From NCBI RefSeq assembly GCF_038051945.1, contig NZ_CP150302.1:3038001-3102000 (forward strand): 64,000 nt of DNA, given 5' to 3'. Of this stretch, positions 53,882 to 62,357 are shown piece after piece (the stretch's first letter is position 1; every line of letters begins with the position of its first letter). The translations under genes and the position numbers were made by a program. The stretch comes from Paenibacillus sp. FSL H3-0469. GTDB taxonomy: Bacteria > Bacillota > Bacilli > Paenibacillales > Paenibacillaceae. The notes under the pieces were generated by a model that saw only the letters and a list, made by a program, of their open reading frames with translations, ran no database searches and was not told the DNA's origin.

Positions 53882-54658
53882 TTATTCAAAAACATACTCG
53901 CCTTCACCAACAGTCAGAGTCTGTCCCTTCAGCTGGGGTGAATCGGTCCGAAGAATGACCCGGCTGAACTGGTTCTCCGTGCCCTGCACGAAATTGAAGG
54001 TCTGCTGATCTCCTGCCTTAAGACTGTAGCTGCCGTCCACACCATCCGCAGGCCCGCTCACCGGGAGGCCGAACAGCTCACTCCAATGGCTGGCGGCAGC
54101 GGCAGGCTCGGAGACACGGAAGACCGCACCCGCCATGTCTACCTTCCCGGCAGGATGGGGCTGATTGATTCTGGCTGCGTTCAGACTGTCCAGCCGCTCC
54201 TCATCCGATTGACTCCACTGGATAATGAACGGATAGACCAGTCCCTGAAAATCGCCGTCAATGGTCATCATCCGCCACTCAATTAACCTGCCCTGGTTGT
54301 CCAGACGGCGGCCGTCAATGATGGGCGACAGGGCTAATCCCGCAGCCTTCAATTTACCCTCTACTGCCTCAATATCATCTGTGCGCAGCACCACTCTGCT
54401 TAATACCTCATGCTCCGGCAGAACGGTAACGGCATCCCGCACAACCACATTATGCTTGGTCGCACGCGCCAGCTCCAGGTTCTCAATCCCGAGGAACTCC
54501 AGGTAGGTGAGCCCGAAATAGCTCAAGGCGTTATACGTTCCCCAATCCTTATGCGATCCGCCCCGGAAGGCCGTCAGGCCATGCTCCGCGAAGAGCTTCA
54601 CCGGCTGGTCCAGATCGTTGACATAGTGCACCAGATGATCCCATTTGAGCAGGGTCAT
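53882..54658 (-). CDS. VOC family protein (glyoxalase-like)
   Basis: A 258-residue protein with two betaalphabetabetabeta halves. It opens LLKWDHLVHYVNDLDQPVKL, where the His is a usual metal ligand, and has NALSYFGLTYLEFLGIEN with candidate Glu. It reads like the Glyoxalase_3 group rather than ring-cleaving dioxygenases. Its ATG overlaps the proC-like stop by one base (TAATG), so translation is coupled. It is the last gene of the eight-gene operon. VOC enzymes include lyases, isomerases and dioxygenases; the reaction here is unknown. Confidence 0.8.
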   Translation of the reverse strand: MTLLKWDHLVHYVNDLDQPVKLFAEHGLTAFRGGSHKDWGTYNALSYFGLTYLEFLGIENLELARATKHNVVVRDAVTVLPEHEVLSRVVLRTDDIEAVEGKLKAAGLALSPIIDGRRLDNQGRLIEWRMMTIDGDFQGLVYPFIIQWSQSDEERLDSLNAARINQPHPAGKVDMAGAVFRVSEPAAAASHWSELFGLPVSGPADGVDGSYSLKAGDQQTFNFVQGTENQFSRVILRTDSPQLKGQTLTVGEGEYVFE

Positions 54659-55473
54659 TACTTCTTCACTCCCAGCTCTGTCGTCCGCTTCACAGCCGCC
54701 AATACGCTCCGCTGCAATCCGGCCGCGAAGTCACTATTATTCAGCTCGTACAGCCCGTGCATCCCAACCCCGCCAGGCGAGTTGTTGATATCCAGCAGCT
54801 GTCTCGGGTGGAGGCCGGTCTGCTGCAGCATCGCTACCGCTCCCAGCATATTCTCCAGCGCCACCTTCCAGGCTTGCTCCCGCGACAGTCCGGCGAGAAC
54901 TCCGGCATCTGTGAACGACTCAATGAAATAATAGATATAGTTCGGTCCGGCAACGCCGAAGCCGGTGAAGATATCAATGTAGGACTCGTCCAGAACCTGC
55001 ACCTTGCCGAAGCCGAGCAGGAATGCTTCTACCTGCTCCAGCGAAGCGGCTGCATTCAGGGCTACACCGCTGTATCCGTAACCGGTATCGGTCAAGGTAT
55101 TCGGAATTACCCGGACAATCGGGCGCTTCGCTCCGAAATAATCTCCGAGCTGGGCAATCGTAACCCCGGCCACAATGGATACAATAACTGCAGACGGTGC
55201 AGCATACTCGCGAACCTGTGCTCCAAGTGCAGCCAGATCATCCTGCGGCCGGACAGCAATCACGATCAACTCTGCGCCGGACAGCGCATCTTCCTGCGCG
55301 CTCTCCGTGTCTACGTTATATTTGCTTTTTAGTAGCTGAAGCCGTCCTTCATGAATATCCGCTACACTGATCTGTCCGGCAGCCAGCGTGTCGCCTGCCA
55401 GACAGGCCCGGATGATCGCTTCCGCCATCTGTCCGCCGCCAATGAAATGAATCTTGCCTTTTGACACTTCCAT
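54658..55473 (-). CDS. Pyrroline-5-carboxylate reductase family protein (divergent ProC)
   Basis: A 271-residue NAD(P)H-dependent imine reductase of the ProC family. The Rossmann motif is IHFIGGGQMAEAIIRACLAG (about 8-27). Canonical ProC blocks are altered: RVIPNTLTDTGYGYSG instead of RxMPNTPAxVGxG, and NNSPGGVGMHGLYELN instead of SPGGTTxxxL. These residues line the substrate and cofactor site, so the substrate may be an imine other than pyrroline-5-carboxylate. It lies 16 bases behind metQ and is coupled to the VOC gene, which also argues against a plain proline biosynthetic role. Confidence 0.85.
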   Translation of the reverse strand: MEVSKGKIHFIGGGQMAEAIIRACLAGDTLAAGQISVADIHEGRLQLLKSKYNVDTESAQEDALSGAELIVIAVRPQDDLAALGAQVREYAAPSAVIVSIVAGVTIAQLGDYFGAKRPIVRVIPNTLTDTGYGYSGVALNAAASLEQVEAFLLGFGKVQVLDESYIDIFTGFGVAGPNYIYYFIESFTDAGVLAGLSREQAWKVALENMLGAVAMLQQTGLHPRQLLDINNSPGGVGMHGLYELNNSDFAAGLQRSVLAAVKRTTELGVKK

Positions 55474-55489
55474 TCACTCCCTGATTAGA

Positions 55490-56323
55490 TTAGTTATTAG
55501 CCCAAGCCTCCGGCAGAATGAACCCGGCATATTTCTCTTGTCCGAGGATGTATTCCTCAAACTCCTTGGATTCATATGCAGCCTTCAGATCCTTGGCCCA
55601 CTGGGTATCCTGGTCCTTCTTGTTCACCGATACGATGATTCTATGCTGCATAGGCGTATTCTCAATCTTCAGCGCATCTGTAATCTTGCGGTCGGGAGCG
55701 TTAGCGATATAATTCCCGTTCACCACACCATAGTCAACATCCTGCAGCGAGACCAGAATCTGCGCCGGGTCCAGCACCTTCAGGTCAATCTTGAACTTGT
55801 CCGGCTCCACGCTGTTCACATTGAAGTCCGCTACCCCGGCGCCCTCTTTGATCTTGACCCAACCCAGCTCCTCCAGAATCCGCAGCGCACGCTCCTGATT
55901 AACCGGATCGTTCGGAATCGCGACGGTAGTGCCGTCCTTCACATCGTCAAGGGTCGTATGATTAACGGAATACAGCCCCTGCGGAGCGCCTGGAACATAG
56001 GCAATCCCCACCATATCGGCACCAATTTCCTTATTGATCGCATCCATATAAGCCGTGCTCTGGAAGATGCTCGCGTCAATCGAGCCTTCCTTCATCGCCG
56101 GGTTGACCTGCATATTCTGCGAGAAGGTTTTGATATCTACAGTATACCCTTTTCCTTCCAGGATCGGGAGAATGGATTGCCGGAACTGCTCCTCATACGT
56201 GCCTACGCCGAATCCGACTGTGATTTCCTTCTTGTCCCCGGAGCTTGCCGCTTCCTTATTGTTACCGCAAGCCGCCAGCACCGCCATCGAACTAATCAGT
56301 AGAATTGCCAGTAATTTTTTCAT
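55490..56323 (-). CDS. metQ: MetQ-type methionine-binding lipoprotein
   Basis: A 277-residue lipoprotein of the NlpA/MetQ family. Signal peptide with lipobox L16-A-A-C19. The family pattern EITVGFGVGTYEEQFRQSIL and TVAIPNDPVNQERALRILEE (about 129-148) is clear. ATG 56323 is chosen, with GGATAGGGG 8 bases upstream. It is separated from metN and metI by the UroD-like gene, which is unusual because MetNIQ genes are normally adjacent. Relatives bind L- or D-methionine, S-methyl-cysteine or other small amino acids, so the substrate is not certain. Confidence 0.92.
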   Translation of the reverse strand: MKKLLAILLISSMAVLAACGNNKEAASSGDKKEITVGFGVGTYEEQFRQSILPILEGKGYTVDIKTFSQNMQVNPAMKEGSIDASIFQSTAYMDAINKEIGADMVGIAYVPGAPQGLYSVNHTTLDDVKDGTTVAIPNDPVNQERALRILEELGWVKIKEGAGVADFNVNSVEPDKFKIDLKVLDPAQILVSLQDVDYGVVNGNYIANAPDRKITDALKIENTPMQHRIIVSVNKKDQDTQWAKDLKAAYESKEFEEYILGQEKYAGFILPEAWANN

Positions 56324-56335
56324 CACTCTCATCCC

Positions 56336-57355
56336 CTATCCTAATACTGTGTTTTTAAAATGCACTAATGCCTCGTCTGTAACCGTCAGCGGAATGGCGC
56401 AATTGGGCGACAGAATAAACGGCTGACCCTTCATTTTGGACAAAGCTTCCTTCGCCTGCTGTTCAATCTGGTTCAGATCATTTCCGGCAAACAGCCCGTG
56501 ATCCACTCCGCCCACCTTCGTGGCCTTGAGATCGGCTTCCAGCCCAGGATTGCCTTCGGCTACCGTATCCCAGCTGATCCCGTCAATCCGGTAATCATTG
56601 AATTTCACAGGCTGGGCATGAGCACCGCAGGTATGTAAAATATTCTTGCCATAGCTCGCCGCCTCCAGCACGATAGAATCATAGGGTCTGGACAGCTCAT
56701 CGAACATCGCTTCATCGAATAATCCGGGGTGGGCTGTGCCTGTCACCGCATAGAACAGACCATCTGATCCTGCCTGCCGCAGCTCCTGCACATAATCGGC
56801 CAAGGTTAAGGCAATCGCATGCAGGGCATGATGCGCGGCGGCACGATGTTCCTTGAAGAGCGATTCCAGCGTCACCGGCTGCCCGATCCCGAATACGGTC
56901 TCCGTAACATAAGCAGAACGTCCTACGATGAACAGCAATACCGTGAGCGGGGAGAAGACCGTCTGAATCAGCGGTGTATCCGGCAAGCCCTGACGAATCT
57001 TCCTTACCGCCTCCAGATGCTCCAGCAGCGAAGGGGTTTGCGCGGCTTTTTTCACCTCAAGATCCCAGAGATTCGCGGCAGCCGGAACAGCAGTAGTCAG
57101 TTGTCTCGGGAATACCGTCCGGTAATCTGCGAAGTTATACTCATTTCCCCAGGCTTCCGCCAGATAGGTCGCTCTCGGGTTGATTTTGACCCAGTCCCAA
57201 TTATATTTGTCCGTAAAAGAAATCGTAGACGACGCCAAGTCCTCCGCATTCTGCTCCTTGTCAATAAAGTGGCGCCATCCGCTGATAATCGGCCGGTCGG
57301 CAAGTTCCCCGGATAAGATCGCCTGAAAACGCTCCTGCTTGCTCCATACACTCAT
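56336..57355 (-). CDS. Zinc-type UroD-family methyltransferase-like protein
   Basis: A 339-residue protein of the uroporphyrinogen decarboxylase superfamily. It has His241-x-Cys243 in NILHTCGAHAQ and Cys319 in LSPNCAIPL, i.e. HxC-x75-C, the zinc ligand pattern of MtaA/MtbA/MtsA methylcobamide:thiol methyltransferases. HemE proteins lack it. It therefore probably transfers or accepts a methyl group with a zinc-bound thiol, not decarboxylate uroporphyrinogen. No corrinoid protein gene is nearby. AAGGGG precedes ATG. It is inserted between metI and metQ in the operon. Substrate (a methylated sulfur or amino compound) is inferred. Confidence 0.85.
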   Translation of the reverse strand: MSVWSKQERFQAILSGELADRPIISGWRHFIDKEQNAEDLASSTISFTDKYNWDWVKINPRATYLAEAWGNEYNFADYRTVFPRQLTTAVPAAANLWDLEVKKAAQTPSLLEHLEAVRKIRQGLPDTPLIQTVFSPLTVLLFIVGRSAYVTETVFGIGQPVTLESLFKEHRAAAHHALHAIALTLADYVQELRQAGSDGLFYAVTGTAHPGLFDEAMFDELSRPYDSIVLEAASYGKNILHTCGAHAQPVKFNDYRIDGISWDTVAEGNPGLEADLKATKVGGVDHGLFAGNDLNQIEQQAKEALSKMKGQPFILSPNCAIPLTVTDEALVHFKNTVLG

Positions 57356-57382
57356 CTGCCTATCCCCTTTGTCTTGTATTCT

Positions 57383-58042
57383 CTAGTAACGGCGAATCTT
57401 CCGCGCCAAGGTGTTGCCCAAGGACTGAATACCCTGCACCAGAATAATCAGAATAATGACCGTCGCGAACATGACGACCTCGTCAAAACGCTGATACCCG
57501 TACACGATTGCCAAGTCGCCGACCCCTCCTCCGCCTACTGCCCCGGCCATTGCCGTAGCCCCGATCAGCCCGATCGTCGCTGTAGTCAGGGAGAGAATTA
57601 ACGAGCCCACCGCTTCCGGCAGCAGAAAATACCAGATGACCTGCAGCGGAGTTGCGCCCATCGCTTCCGCAGCTTCGAGAATGCCCGGATTCACTTCCAG
57701 CAGCGAATTCTCGACCAGCCGTGCGATATAGGGGGCGATATAGATAATCAGCGGAACAATTGCGGCACTGGTCCCAATCGATGTATGAACAATTGCTCTT
57801 GTTAGCGGAATAATGGCAAACAGCAGAATAATAAACGGAACCGAACGGATGACATTAATTAAGGGATTCAGTAAGGTATACAGCCACTTGCTCTCCAGGA
57901 CGCCGCCCGGACGGGTAATGACCAGCAGGATGCCCAGCGGAATACCCAGCAGCGAGCCGATGAATAGCGATACACCCACCATCTGAATCGTTTCAATAAT
58001 CGCCTTCAGGAATTGCTCACTTGTGATCGATGTCGAGAACAT
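57383..58042 (-). CDS. metI: Methionine ABC transporter permease MetI
   Basis: A 219-residue permease with five predicted helices. The EAA loop is EAAEAMGATPLQVIWYFLLP (about 135-154), ending in Glu-Ala-Val. The glycine-rich MAGAVGGGGVGDLAIVYGYQ near residue 175 is diagnostic for MetI. AGGAGGTG precedes ATG 58042, inside the 3' end of metN; the genes overlap by 26 bases. It pairs as a homodimer with MetN ATPases. Confidence 0.95.
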   Translation of the reverse strand: MFSTSITSEQFLKAIIETIQMVGVSLFIGSLLGIPLGILLVITRPGGVLESKWLYTLLNPLINVIRSVPFIILLFAIIPLTRAIVHTSIGTSAAIVPLIIYIAPYIARLVENSLLEVNPGILEAAEAMGATPLQVIWYFLLPEAVGSLILSLTTATIGLIGATAMAGAVGGGGVGDLAIVYGYQRFDEVVMFATVIILIILVQGIQSLGNTLARKIRRY

Positions 58043-59060
58043 AGGACTTCACCTCCTCTATGCGGACCTCATGCTGCTTCATATAATTCAAGGCTGCTTC
58101 CATCTGGGCCGGTTCACCTTGCAGCTGTACGATAATCATGCCGAGCGTCGTCTCTTGAATCTCTGTCGTATTCGCAAACAGAATGTTGACCTTGACCCCG
58201 TAGGTACGGATAATCTCGTACAGCACAGGCTCAGAAGCGCTCTCCCCGGCAAAATTCAGCTTATACACCTGGCTCCCCTGCTCAGTCTTCAGCGTTCTGC
58301 GGACGCTTGTAGTCATGCTGTTCTGAATAACAGTCTTGACGAAATTCTGTGTCGTCTGATGCTTCGGTGCTCCGAACACATCCAGCACGCTGCCCTGCTC
58401 GATAATCCGTCCCTCTTCCATTACGGCTACCTTGTTGCAGATCTCCTGAATCACCGACATCTCATGCGTGATGATCATCACCGTGATGTTGTATTCCGCG
58501 TTGATCCGCTTGAGCAGCTGCAGGATGGACTGTGTCGTCTGCGGGTCCAGAGCAGAAGTGGCTTCATCGCACAATAGTATCGAAGGGTTCGAGGCAAGTG
58601 CCCGGGCAATCCCGACCCGCTGCTTCTGTCCGCCTGACAGCTCGCTCGGATAGCTTCCAGCCTTATCGCTTAGCCCGACGAATTCGAGCAGCTCCTCTAC
58701 CCGCTTGCGGATTTCCGCCTTGCTCTTTTTCAGCAGGATGAGTGGAATAGCCACATTGTCGAACACCTTTTTGGACTCCAGCAGATTAAAATGCTGAAAA
58801 ATCATGCCGATGTTTTTCTTGGCTGCCCGCAGCTCTTTGTCGCTGTACGCACCCAGATCGTACCCGTCCACCAGCACCTGGCCCTCAGACGGACGTTCCA
58901 GGTAATTGACCAGGCGGATTAACGTGCTTTTTCCGGCTCCGCTGTAGCCGATGACTCCGAAGATATCGCCCTTTTCCACCTTCAGGCTGATCCCCTTGAG
59001 CGCTTCAATCTTCACCTCTTTGCGGGTGAACGTCTTGTACACATTCCGTAGTTCAATCAT
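58017..59060 (-). CDS. metN: Methionine ABC transporter ATP-binding protein MetN
   Basis: A 347-residue ATPase. Walker A is GYSGAGKSTL (about 38-47), signature LSGGQKQRVGIARAL (about 141-155) and Walker B ILLCDEATSALD (about 162-173). The C-terminal NIL (C2) domain, about 270-345, binds methionine in E. coli and inhibits transport, so feedback is likely. ATG 59060 has GAGGGG 8 bases upstream; a TTG-started longer frame contains the site. It lies 42 bases behind the M20 gene and overlaps metI. Confidence 0.96.
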   Translation of the reverse strand: MIELRNVYKTFTRKEVKIEALKGISLKVEKGDIFGVIGYSGAGKSTLIRLVNYLERPSEGQVLVDGYDLGAYSDKELRAAKKNIGMIFQHFNLLESKKVFDNVAIPLILLKKSKAEIRKRVEELLEFVGLSDKAGSYPSELSGGQKQRVGIARALASNPSILLCDEATSALDPQTTQSILQLLKRINAEYNITVMIITHEMSVIQEICNKVAVMEEGRIIEQGSVLDVFGAPKHQTTQNFVKTVIQNSMTTSVRRTLKTEQGSQVYKLNFAGESASEPVLYEIIRTYGVKVNILFANTTEIQETTLGMIIVQLQGEPAQMEAALNYMKQHEVRIEEVKSYVLDIDHK

Positions 59061-59102
59061 AGTTGTTCCCCTCAATCATCTGGTAAATTTAGGATTCAGG
59101 AT

Positions 59103-60263
59103 TCAAGCCTGCTGCTTCAGCTTCGCCAGCGCCTCTTCTGCCAGGAGAGCGAAATACTTGGCTGCCGGCAGGATGGCCGCCTCATCGACATCGAAGCGGG
59201 GATGATGCAGCGCATGGTTCGGGCCGGTGCCGATATTCACAAAAGCACCCGGGAACTGCTGCAAATAATAGGCGAAATCCTCTCCGCCCATCTGCGGCGG
59301 AATATCGTGTACCTCATAGCCTGATTGTGCCGCGACCTCTTTGGTGAAGTCTGTCCATGCTCCGTGATTGACCGTAGCGGGCGGGCCGGGATACCAGTGC
59401 AGCTTCGCCTCTGCTCCGGCTGCGGCTGCAATCCCTTCTATGATCCGCGTCATTTGGGCTGGGATGCTGCTGCGGATCTCTTCGTTATACGTACGTACTG
59501 TACCTTCCAGCTCCACCTTCTCCGGCAGCACATTCCAGGTGAAGCCCCCGTTGATCCGGGTCACACTGAGCACGACCGGCTCCTGCGTGTTATTCAGGCG
59601 GCTGACTACGGTTTGCAGCATCGTAATGATCTGCGCGGCGGTCACAATGGTGTCTACCCCTTTCTCCGGTGTAGCTGCGTGAGCGCCAACCCCTTTTACC
59701 GTAATCTCAAAGCGGTCAACGCCAGCCGTTAAAGCTCCCGTTCTTGTACCGAACGCCCCGTTAGGCAGATCCGGTGAATTATGTAATCCGAATATCGCGT
59801 CAACCCCGCTTAGCCCGCCGGATGCCAGTACATCCTCCGCACCATGCCCCGTCTCTTCTGCCGGCTGGAACAGGATTCTGACCTTGCCCGGCAGTTCATG
59901 CTCACGCTGCTTCAGCAGGCTGGCCGCGCCCAGGATCACAGCGGTGTGGAAATCATGGCCGCAGGCATGCATGGCTCCCGGAATCTCTGATGCGAACGGC
60001 AGGCCCGTCTGCTCCTCAATCGGCAGGGCATCGATATCGCAACGAATCGCTACAATGCTGCCATCACCTTGTCCCACCTCAGCGATCAGCCCGGTCTTCA
60101 GAGGAAGATCCAGCACCCGTATCCCCGCTTCACTCAGCCACCCGCGCAGCTTCTCTGTCGTTCTGAACTCTTCATTACTCAGCTCAGGCTCGCGGTGCAG
60201 GTTCCTCCGCACTCCGGTTAGCCGGGCTGCCAGTGCTTCTTCCGTCTCATGCTGTGGTCTCAT
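59103..60263 (-). CDS. M20 family amidohydrolase / N-acyl amino acid hydrolase
   Basis: A 386-residue M20D-type metallopeptidase that cleaves N-acyl amino acids. Metal and catalytic blocks are HACGHDFHTAVILGAA (about 100-115), QPAEETGHGAEDVLASG (with the Glu pair, about 137-153), GLHNSPDLPNGAFG and MGGEDFAYYLQQFPG (about 324). It resembles YxeP/SndB-type enzymes, which remove N-acetyl groups from cysteine or methionine derivatives in Bacillus sulfur salvage. It lies 21 bases after gntR and before metN, so an imported N-acyl or derivatised methionine/cysteine is the likely substrate. Confidence 0.9.
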   Translation of the reverse strand: MRPQHETEEALAARLTGVRRNLHREPELSNEEFRTTEKLRGWLSEAGIRVLDLPLKTGLIAEVGQGDGSIVAIRCDIDALPIEEQTGLPFASEIPGAMHACGHDFHTAVILGAASLLKQREHELPGKVRILFQPAEETGHGAEDVLASGGLSGVDAIFGLHNSPDLPNGAFGTRTGALTAGVDRFEITVKGVGAHAATPEKGVDTIVTAAQIITMLQTVVSRLNNTQEPVVLSVTRINGGFTWNVLPEKVELEGTVRTYNEEIRSSIPAQMTRIIEGIAAAAGAEAKLHWYPGPPATVNHGAWTDFTKEVAAQSGYEVHDIPPQMGGEDFAYYLQQFPGAFVNIGTGPNHALHHPRFDVDEAAILPAAKYFALLAEEALAKLKQQA

Positions 60264-60284
60264 AGGCTTGTTCTTCCCCCTTCA

Positions 60285-60956
60285 TTACGTATGCTCAATT
60301 CCTCTGATCCGCTCCAGTGCAGTCGCAAGGCTGCTTAGGATATGCTCCCGCATTGCCCGCTCCGCCCCCTCTTCATCCCTGGCTATGATTCTCTGCAGAA
60401 TCACAAGATGCTCCTCATCCGCCTGCGTATTCCAGTCCCCATGTAGCGAGACATAACGGCAATACCGGAGGGAACGGTCTCTTAACTGGTTCAGCACCTT
60501 CTCAAAAGTCTTCAGCGCGCTGATCTCCCACAAGTAATCATGGAATTCGAAGCCATAGGATACAACATCCTGCTGATCCCCCATCTGGAAGGATTGCTTC
60601 AGCTTCTCCAGAATGAGCGTTAACTGCTGAATATCCTTGATAGTAGCGTTTCTGGCGGCGCTTCTGGCGATATGACCTTCAAGCATGCTGCGGATCTGGA
60701 AGATCTCCTCGACCTCCTTAATCGTTAAAGGGGCTACCCGCAGCCTGCCGTTGGGCTGGCGCACCAGGAAATCCTCATTCTCCAGCCGCTGAATCGCTTC
60801 CCGTAGCGGAGTCCGGCTGACCCCGAGCAGTGCCGCCAGGCTTTCTTCGTTAACCGCCTGATCCGGCTCCAGCTCGCTATCTATTATTTTTTGCTTAAGT
60901 GCATAGTAGGTATTATCCTTCGACAATCTTCGTGAACGCATTTCCATAGATTTCAT
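60285..60956 (-). CDS. GntR family regulator (FadR/FCD type)
   Basis: A 223-residue regulator. The N-terminal winged helix includes NEESLAALLGVSRTPLREAI (about 36-55) and LENEDFLVRQPNGRLRVAPL. The all-helical FCD ligand domain (about 80-215) has the metal-binding pattern Asp...His...His in GFEFHDYLWEIS and MREHILSSL. It is first in the operon behind a strong promoter (61089-61117), so it probably represses its own operon until a small carboxylate or amino-acid ligand binds. ATG 60956 has GAGGAG 2 bases away, so ATG 60947 is also possible. Confidence 0.92.
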   Translation of the reverse strand: MKSMEMRSRRLSKDNTYYALKQKIIDSELEPDQAVNEESLAALLGVSRTPLREAIQRLENEDFLVRQPNGRLRVAPLTIKEVEEIFQIRSMLEGHIARSAARNATIKDIQQLTLILEKLKQSFQMGDQQDVVSYGFEFHDYLWEISALKTFEKVLNQLRDRSLRYCRYVSLHGDWNTQADEEHLVILQRIIARDEEGAERAMREHILSSLATALERIRGIEHT

Positions 60957-61088
60957 TGCTCCTCGCTATTCATTTGCGGGTCGCCCGGCTAACTGTATAA
61001 TTGTATCCATTTATTAAAGATGAGAGATATCCAAGATATTATGAAAGCTTCGGTTGAAAATCTCTCTGTGCCATCAAGCTTTTTTCAT

Positions 61089-61117
61089 ACTATAATCCCA
61101 TTATCCCCACTAGTCAA
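61089..61117 (-). promoter_or_regulatory. Sigma-A promoter of the gntR-metNIQ operon
   Basis: On the minus strand TTGACT (61112-61117), a 17-base spacer and TATAGT (61089-61094). It lies about 130 bases upstream of gntR. I found no SAM (S-box) riboswitch or T-box in the leader, unlike many methionine operons. Confidence 0.75.
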
Positions 61118-61177
61118 GTATGTTTTATAGGGGAATCAACATTCGACACTAATTTGACAATTAAAGTCGTATTTTCA

Positions 61178-61220
61178 CAAAAAATAACCCTCCACCACCT
61201 ATTAGGTGTGAAGGGCTATT
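61178..61220 (-). terminator. Terminator of the AT-rich hypothetical gene
   Basis: On the minus strand AATAGCCCTTCACACCT pairs with AGGTGGTGGAGGGTTATT and is followed by TTTTTTG. Confidence 0.85.
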
Positions 61221-61227
61221 CACCTTA

Positions 61228-61827
61228 CTAAAGTTCAAATACTATCTCATCACTTGCCTCACTATTCTTGAAAGGGAAACTGTATTCTTTGAACCTAAAT
61301 TGAATTCCCGAAATCTCATCAGGTAATGGCGGAGAAATCACGTATTTATAAGCTGCATGATCAGATCTGCTCCCACCATTAATCATTCGGCAATCATATT
61401 GGTCATTAATATCTAGTTCGTAATGGCTATGCTGATGAGATTTGGAGTCAATATCCTGCTTATTGTCCCAATCTATATTAAGTGTTAATACACTTGCATT
61501 GGTGTATTGCTTCATAGAAGTTAGAGTATAGAACCGGTCACCTATCACGGCTGACTTCAGAATTGCGATGTATTGTCTAAAACCGGCTGGTTCGATCATG
61601 GGTTTAAATTGTTTTTCATTCATCATACTTGCGAATAATGAGTTCAGGAAATCTTCATAGAGTTCGAAGGTCTCTGACCATTTAGAAATATACTCAAGCG
61701 GAGGAAATCCTGGATTATTATCCGAGACTTCCTTTCTCTTCTTGATCAAAGAGCAAATGTCTTGATCGATATCAATAATTCGTTCATCATAATGCTCTGT
61801 TGGGCGTTCAAATGGCATTCGTATCAT
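61228..61827 (-). CDS. Hypothetical protein, AT-rich
   Basis: A 199-residue soluble protein, family not recognised. It starts MIRMPFERPTEHYDERIIDI and contains SLIKKRKEVSDNNPGFPPLE, DWDNKQDIDSKSHQHSHYEL and ISPPLPDEISGIQFRFKEYS. No signal or membrane helix. AT-rich codon use contrasts with neighbours, hinting at horizontal gain. GAGGAGGGT lies 5 bases before ATG 61827; a 17-residue longer frame contains the site. It has its own terminator, so it is a single-gene unit between the gntR operon and the IscA-type gene. Confidence 0.75.
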   Translation of the reverse strand: MIRMPFERPTEHYDERIIDIDQDICSLIKKRKEVSDNNPGFPPLEYISKWSETFELYEDFLNSLFASMMNEKQFKPMIEPAGFRQYIAILKSAVIGDRFYTLTSMKQYTNASVLTLNIDWDNKQDIDSKSHQHSHYELDINDQYDCRMINGGSRSDHAAYKYVISPPLPDEISGIQFRFKEYSFPFKNSEASDEIVFEL

Positions 61828-61997
61828 TGTTACCCTCCTCGCAGATCCATTAATTATTTCATCACCATATTTTAACATATAATGGTTTGAGTCAACATAA
61901 AAAACCTCCTAATAAGTACAGTTTGCACCATACAAATTAAGAGGTTTTGAAATCCGCAATCCACGCTTACTTTATCAGTCATTCAGCATTTGCAGGC

Positions 61998-62357
61998 TTA
62001 GCAAGGCTCCGCCGCCGGATTCCCCGCCTCTTCCTTCGTGCGGAATGAGGAACCGCAGCCACACGTAGCGCTGGCGTTGGGGTTGTTGATGGTGAAGCCG
62101 CCGGTCATGCCGGATTCCTCGAAGTCGATCGTAAGGCCGTTCAAGTAACGGATGTCGTCTTTGCTGACGACTACCTTCAGACCTTCAACGTCCATGTAGA
62201 CGTCCTGCTCACTCTCGGTATCGTCGAAGCCCATTGCGTACGAGAATCCGCTGCAGCCCCCGGCGGTGACGCCCAGACGGAGAAACATATCCGGCACTTC
62301 CTGCTCCGCAAGCATAGCCTTCAATTGGCCTGCCGCTGTCTCACTTATGCTAATCAT
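61998..62357 (-). CDS. A-type iron-sulfur carrier (HesB/IscA/ErpA-like, YutM)
   Basis: A 119-residue iron-sulfur assembly protein that carries or delivers Fe-S clusters. The three conserved cysteines are present: Cys in TAGGCSGFSYAMGF (about 34) and Cys-Gly-Cys in SATCGCGSSFRTKEE (about 102-104). FTINNPNAS precedes them, as in Bacillus YutM (120 residues). AAGGAGG lies at good spacing before ATG 62357; the 38-residue longer frame is rejected. SdhB and radical-SAM MqnE in this window are natural clients. Confidence 0.93.
   Translation of the reverse strand: MISISETAAGQLKAMLAEQEVPDMFLRLGVTAGGCSGFSYAMGFDDTESEQDVYMDVEGLKVVVSKDDIRYLNGLTIDFEESGMTGGFTINNPNASATCGCGSSFRTKEEAGNPAAEPC

Noticed and set aside
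56336-57355. True uroporphyrinogen decarboxylase (HemE)
   Set aside because: It has the zinc HxC-x75-C methyltransferase ligands and sits in a MetNIQ operon, not with hem genes.
60957-61227. SAM (S-box) riboswitch or T-box before the metNIQ operon
   Set aside because: No S-box core or T-box sequence was found; the only strong hairpin is the terminator of the neighbouring AT-rich gene.
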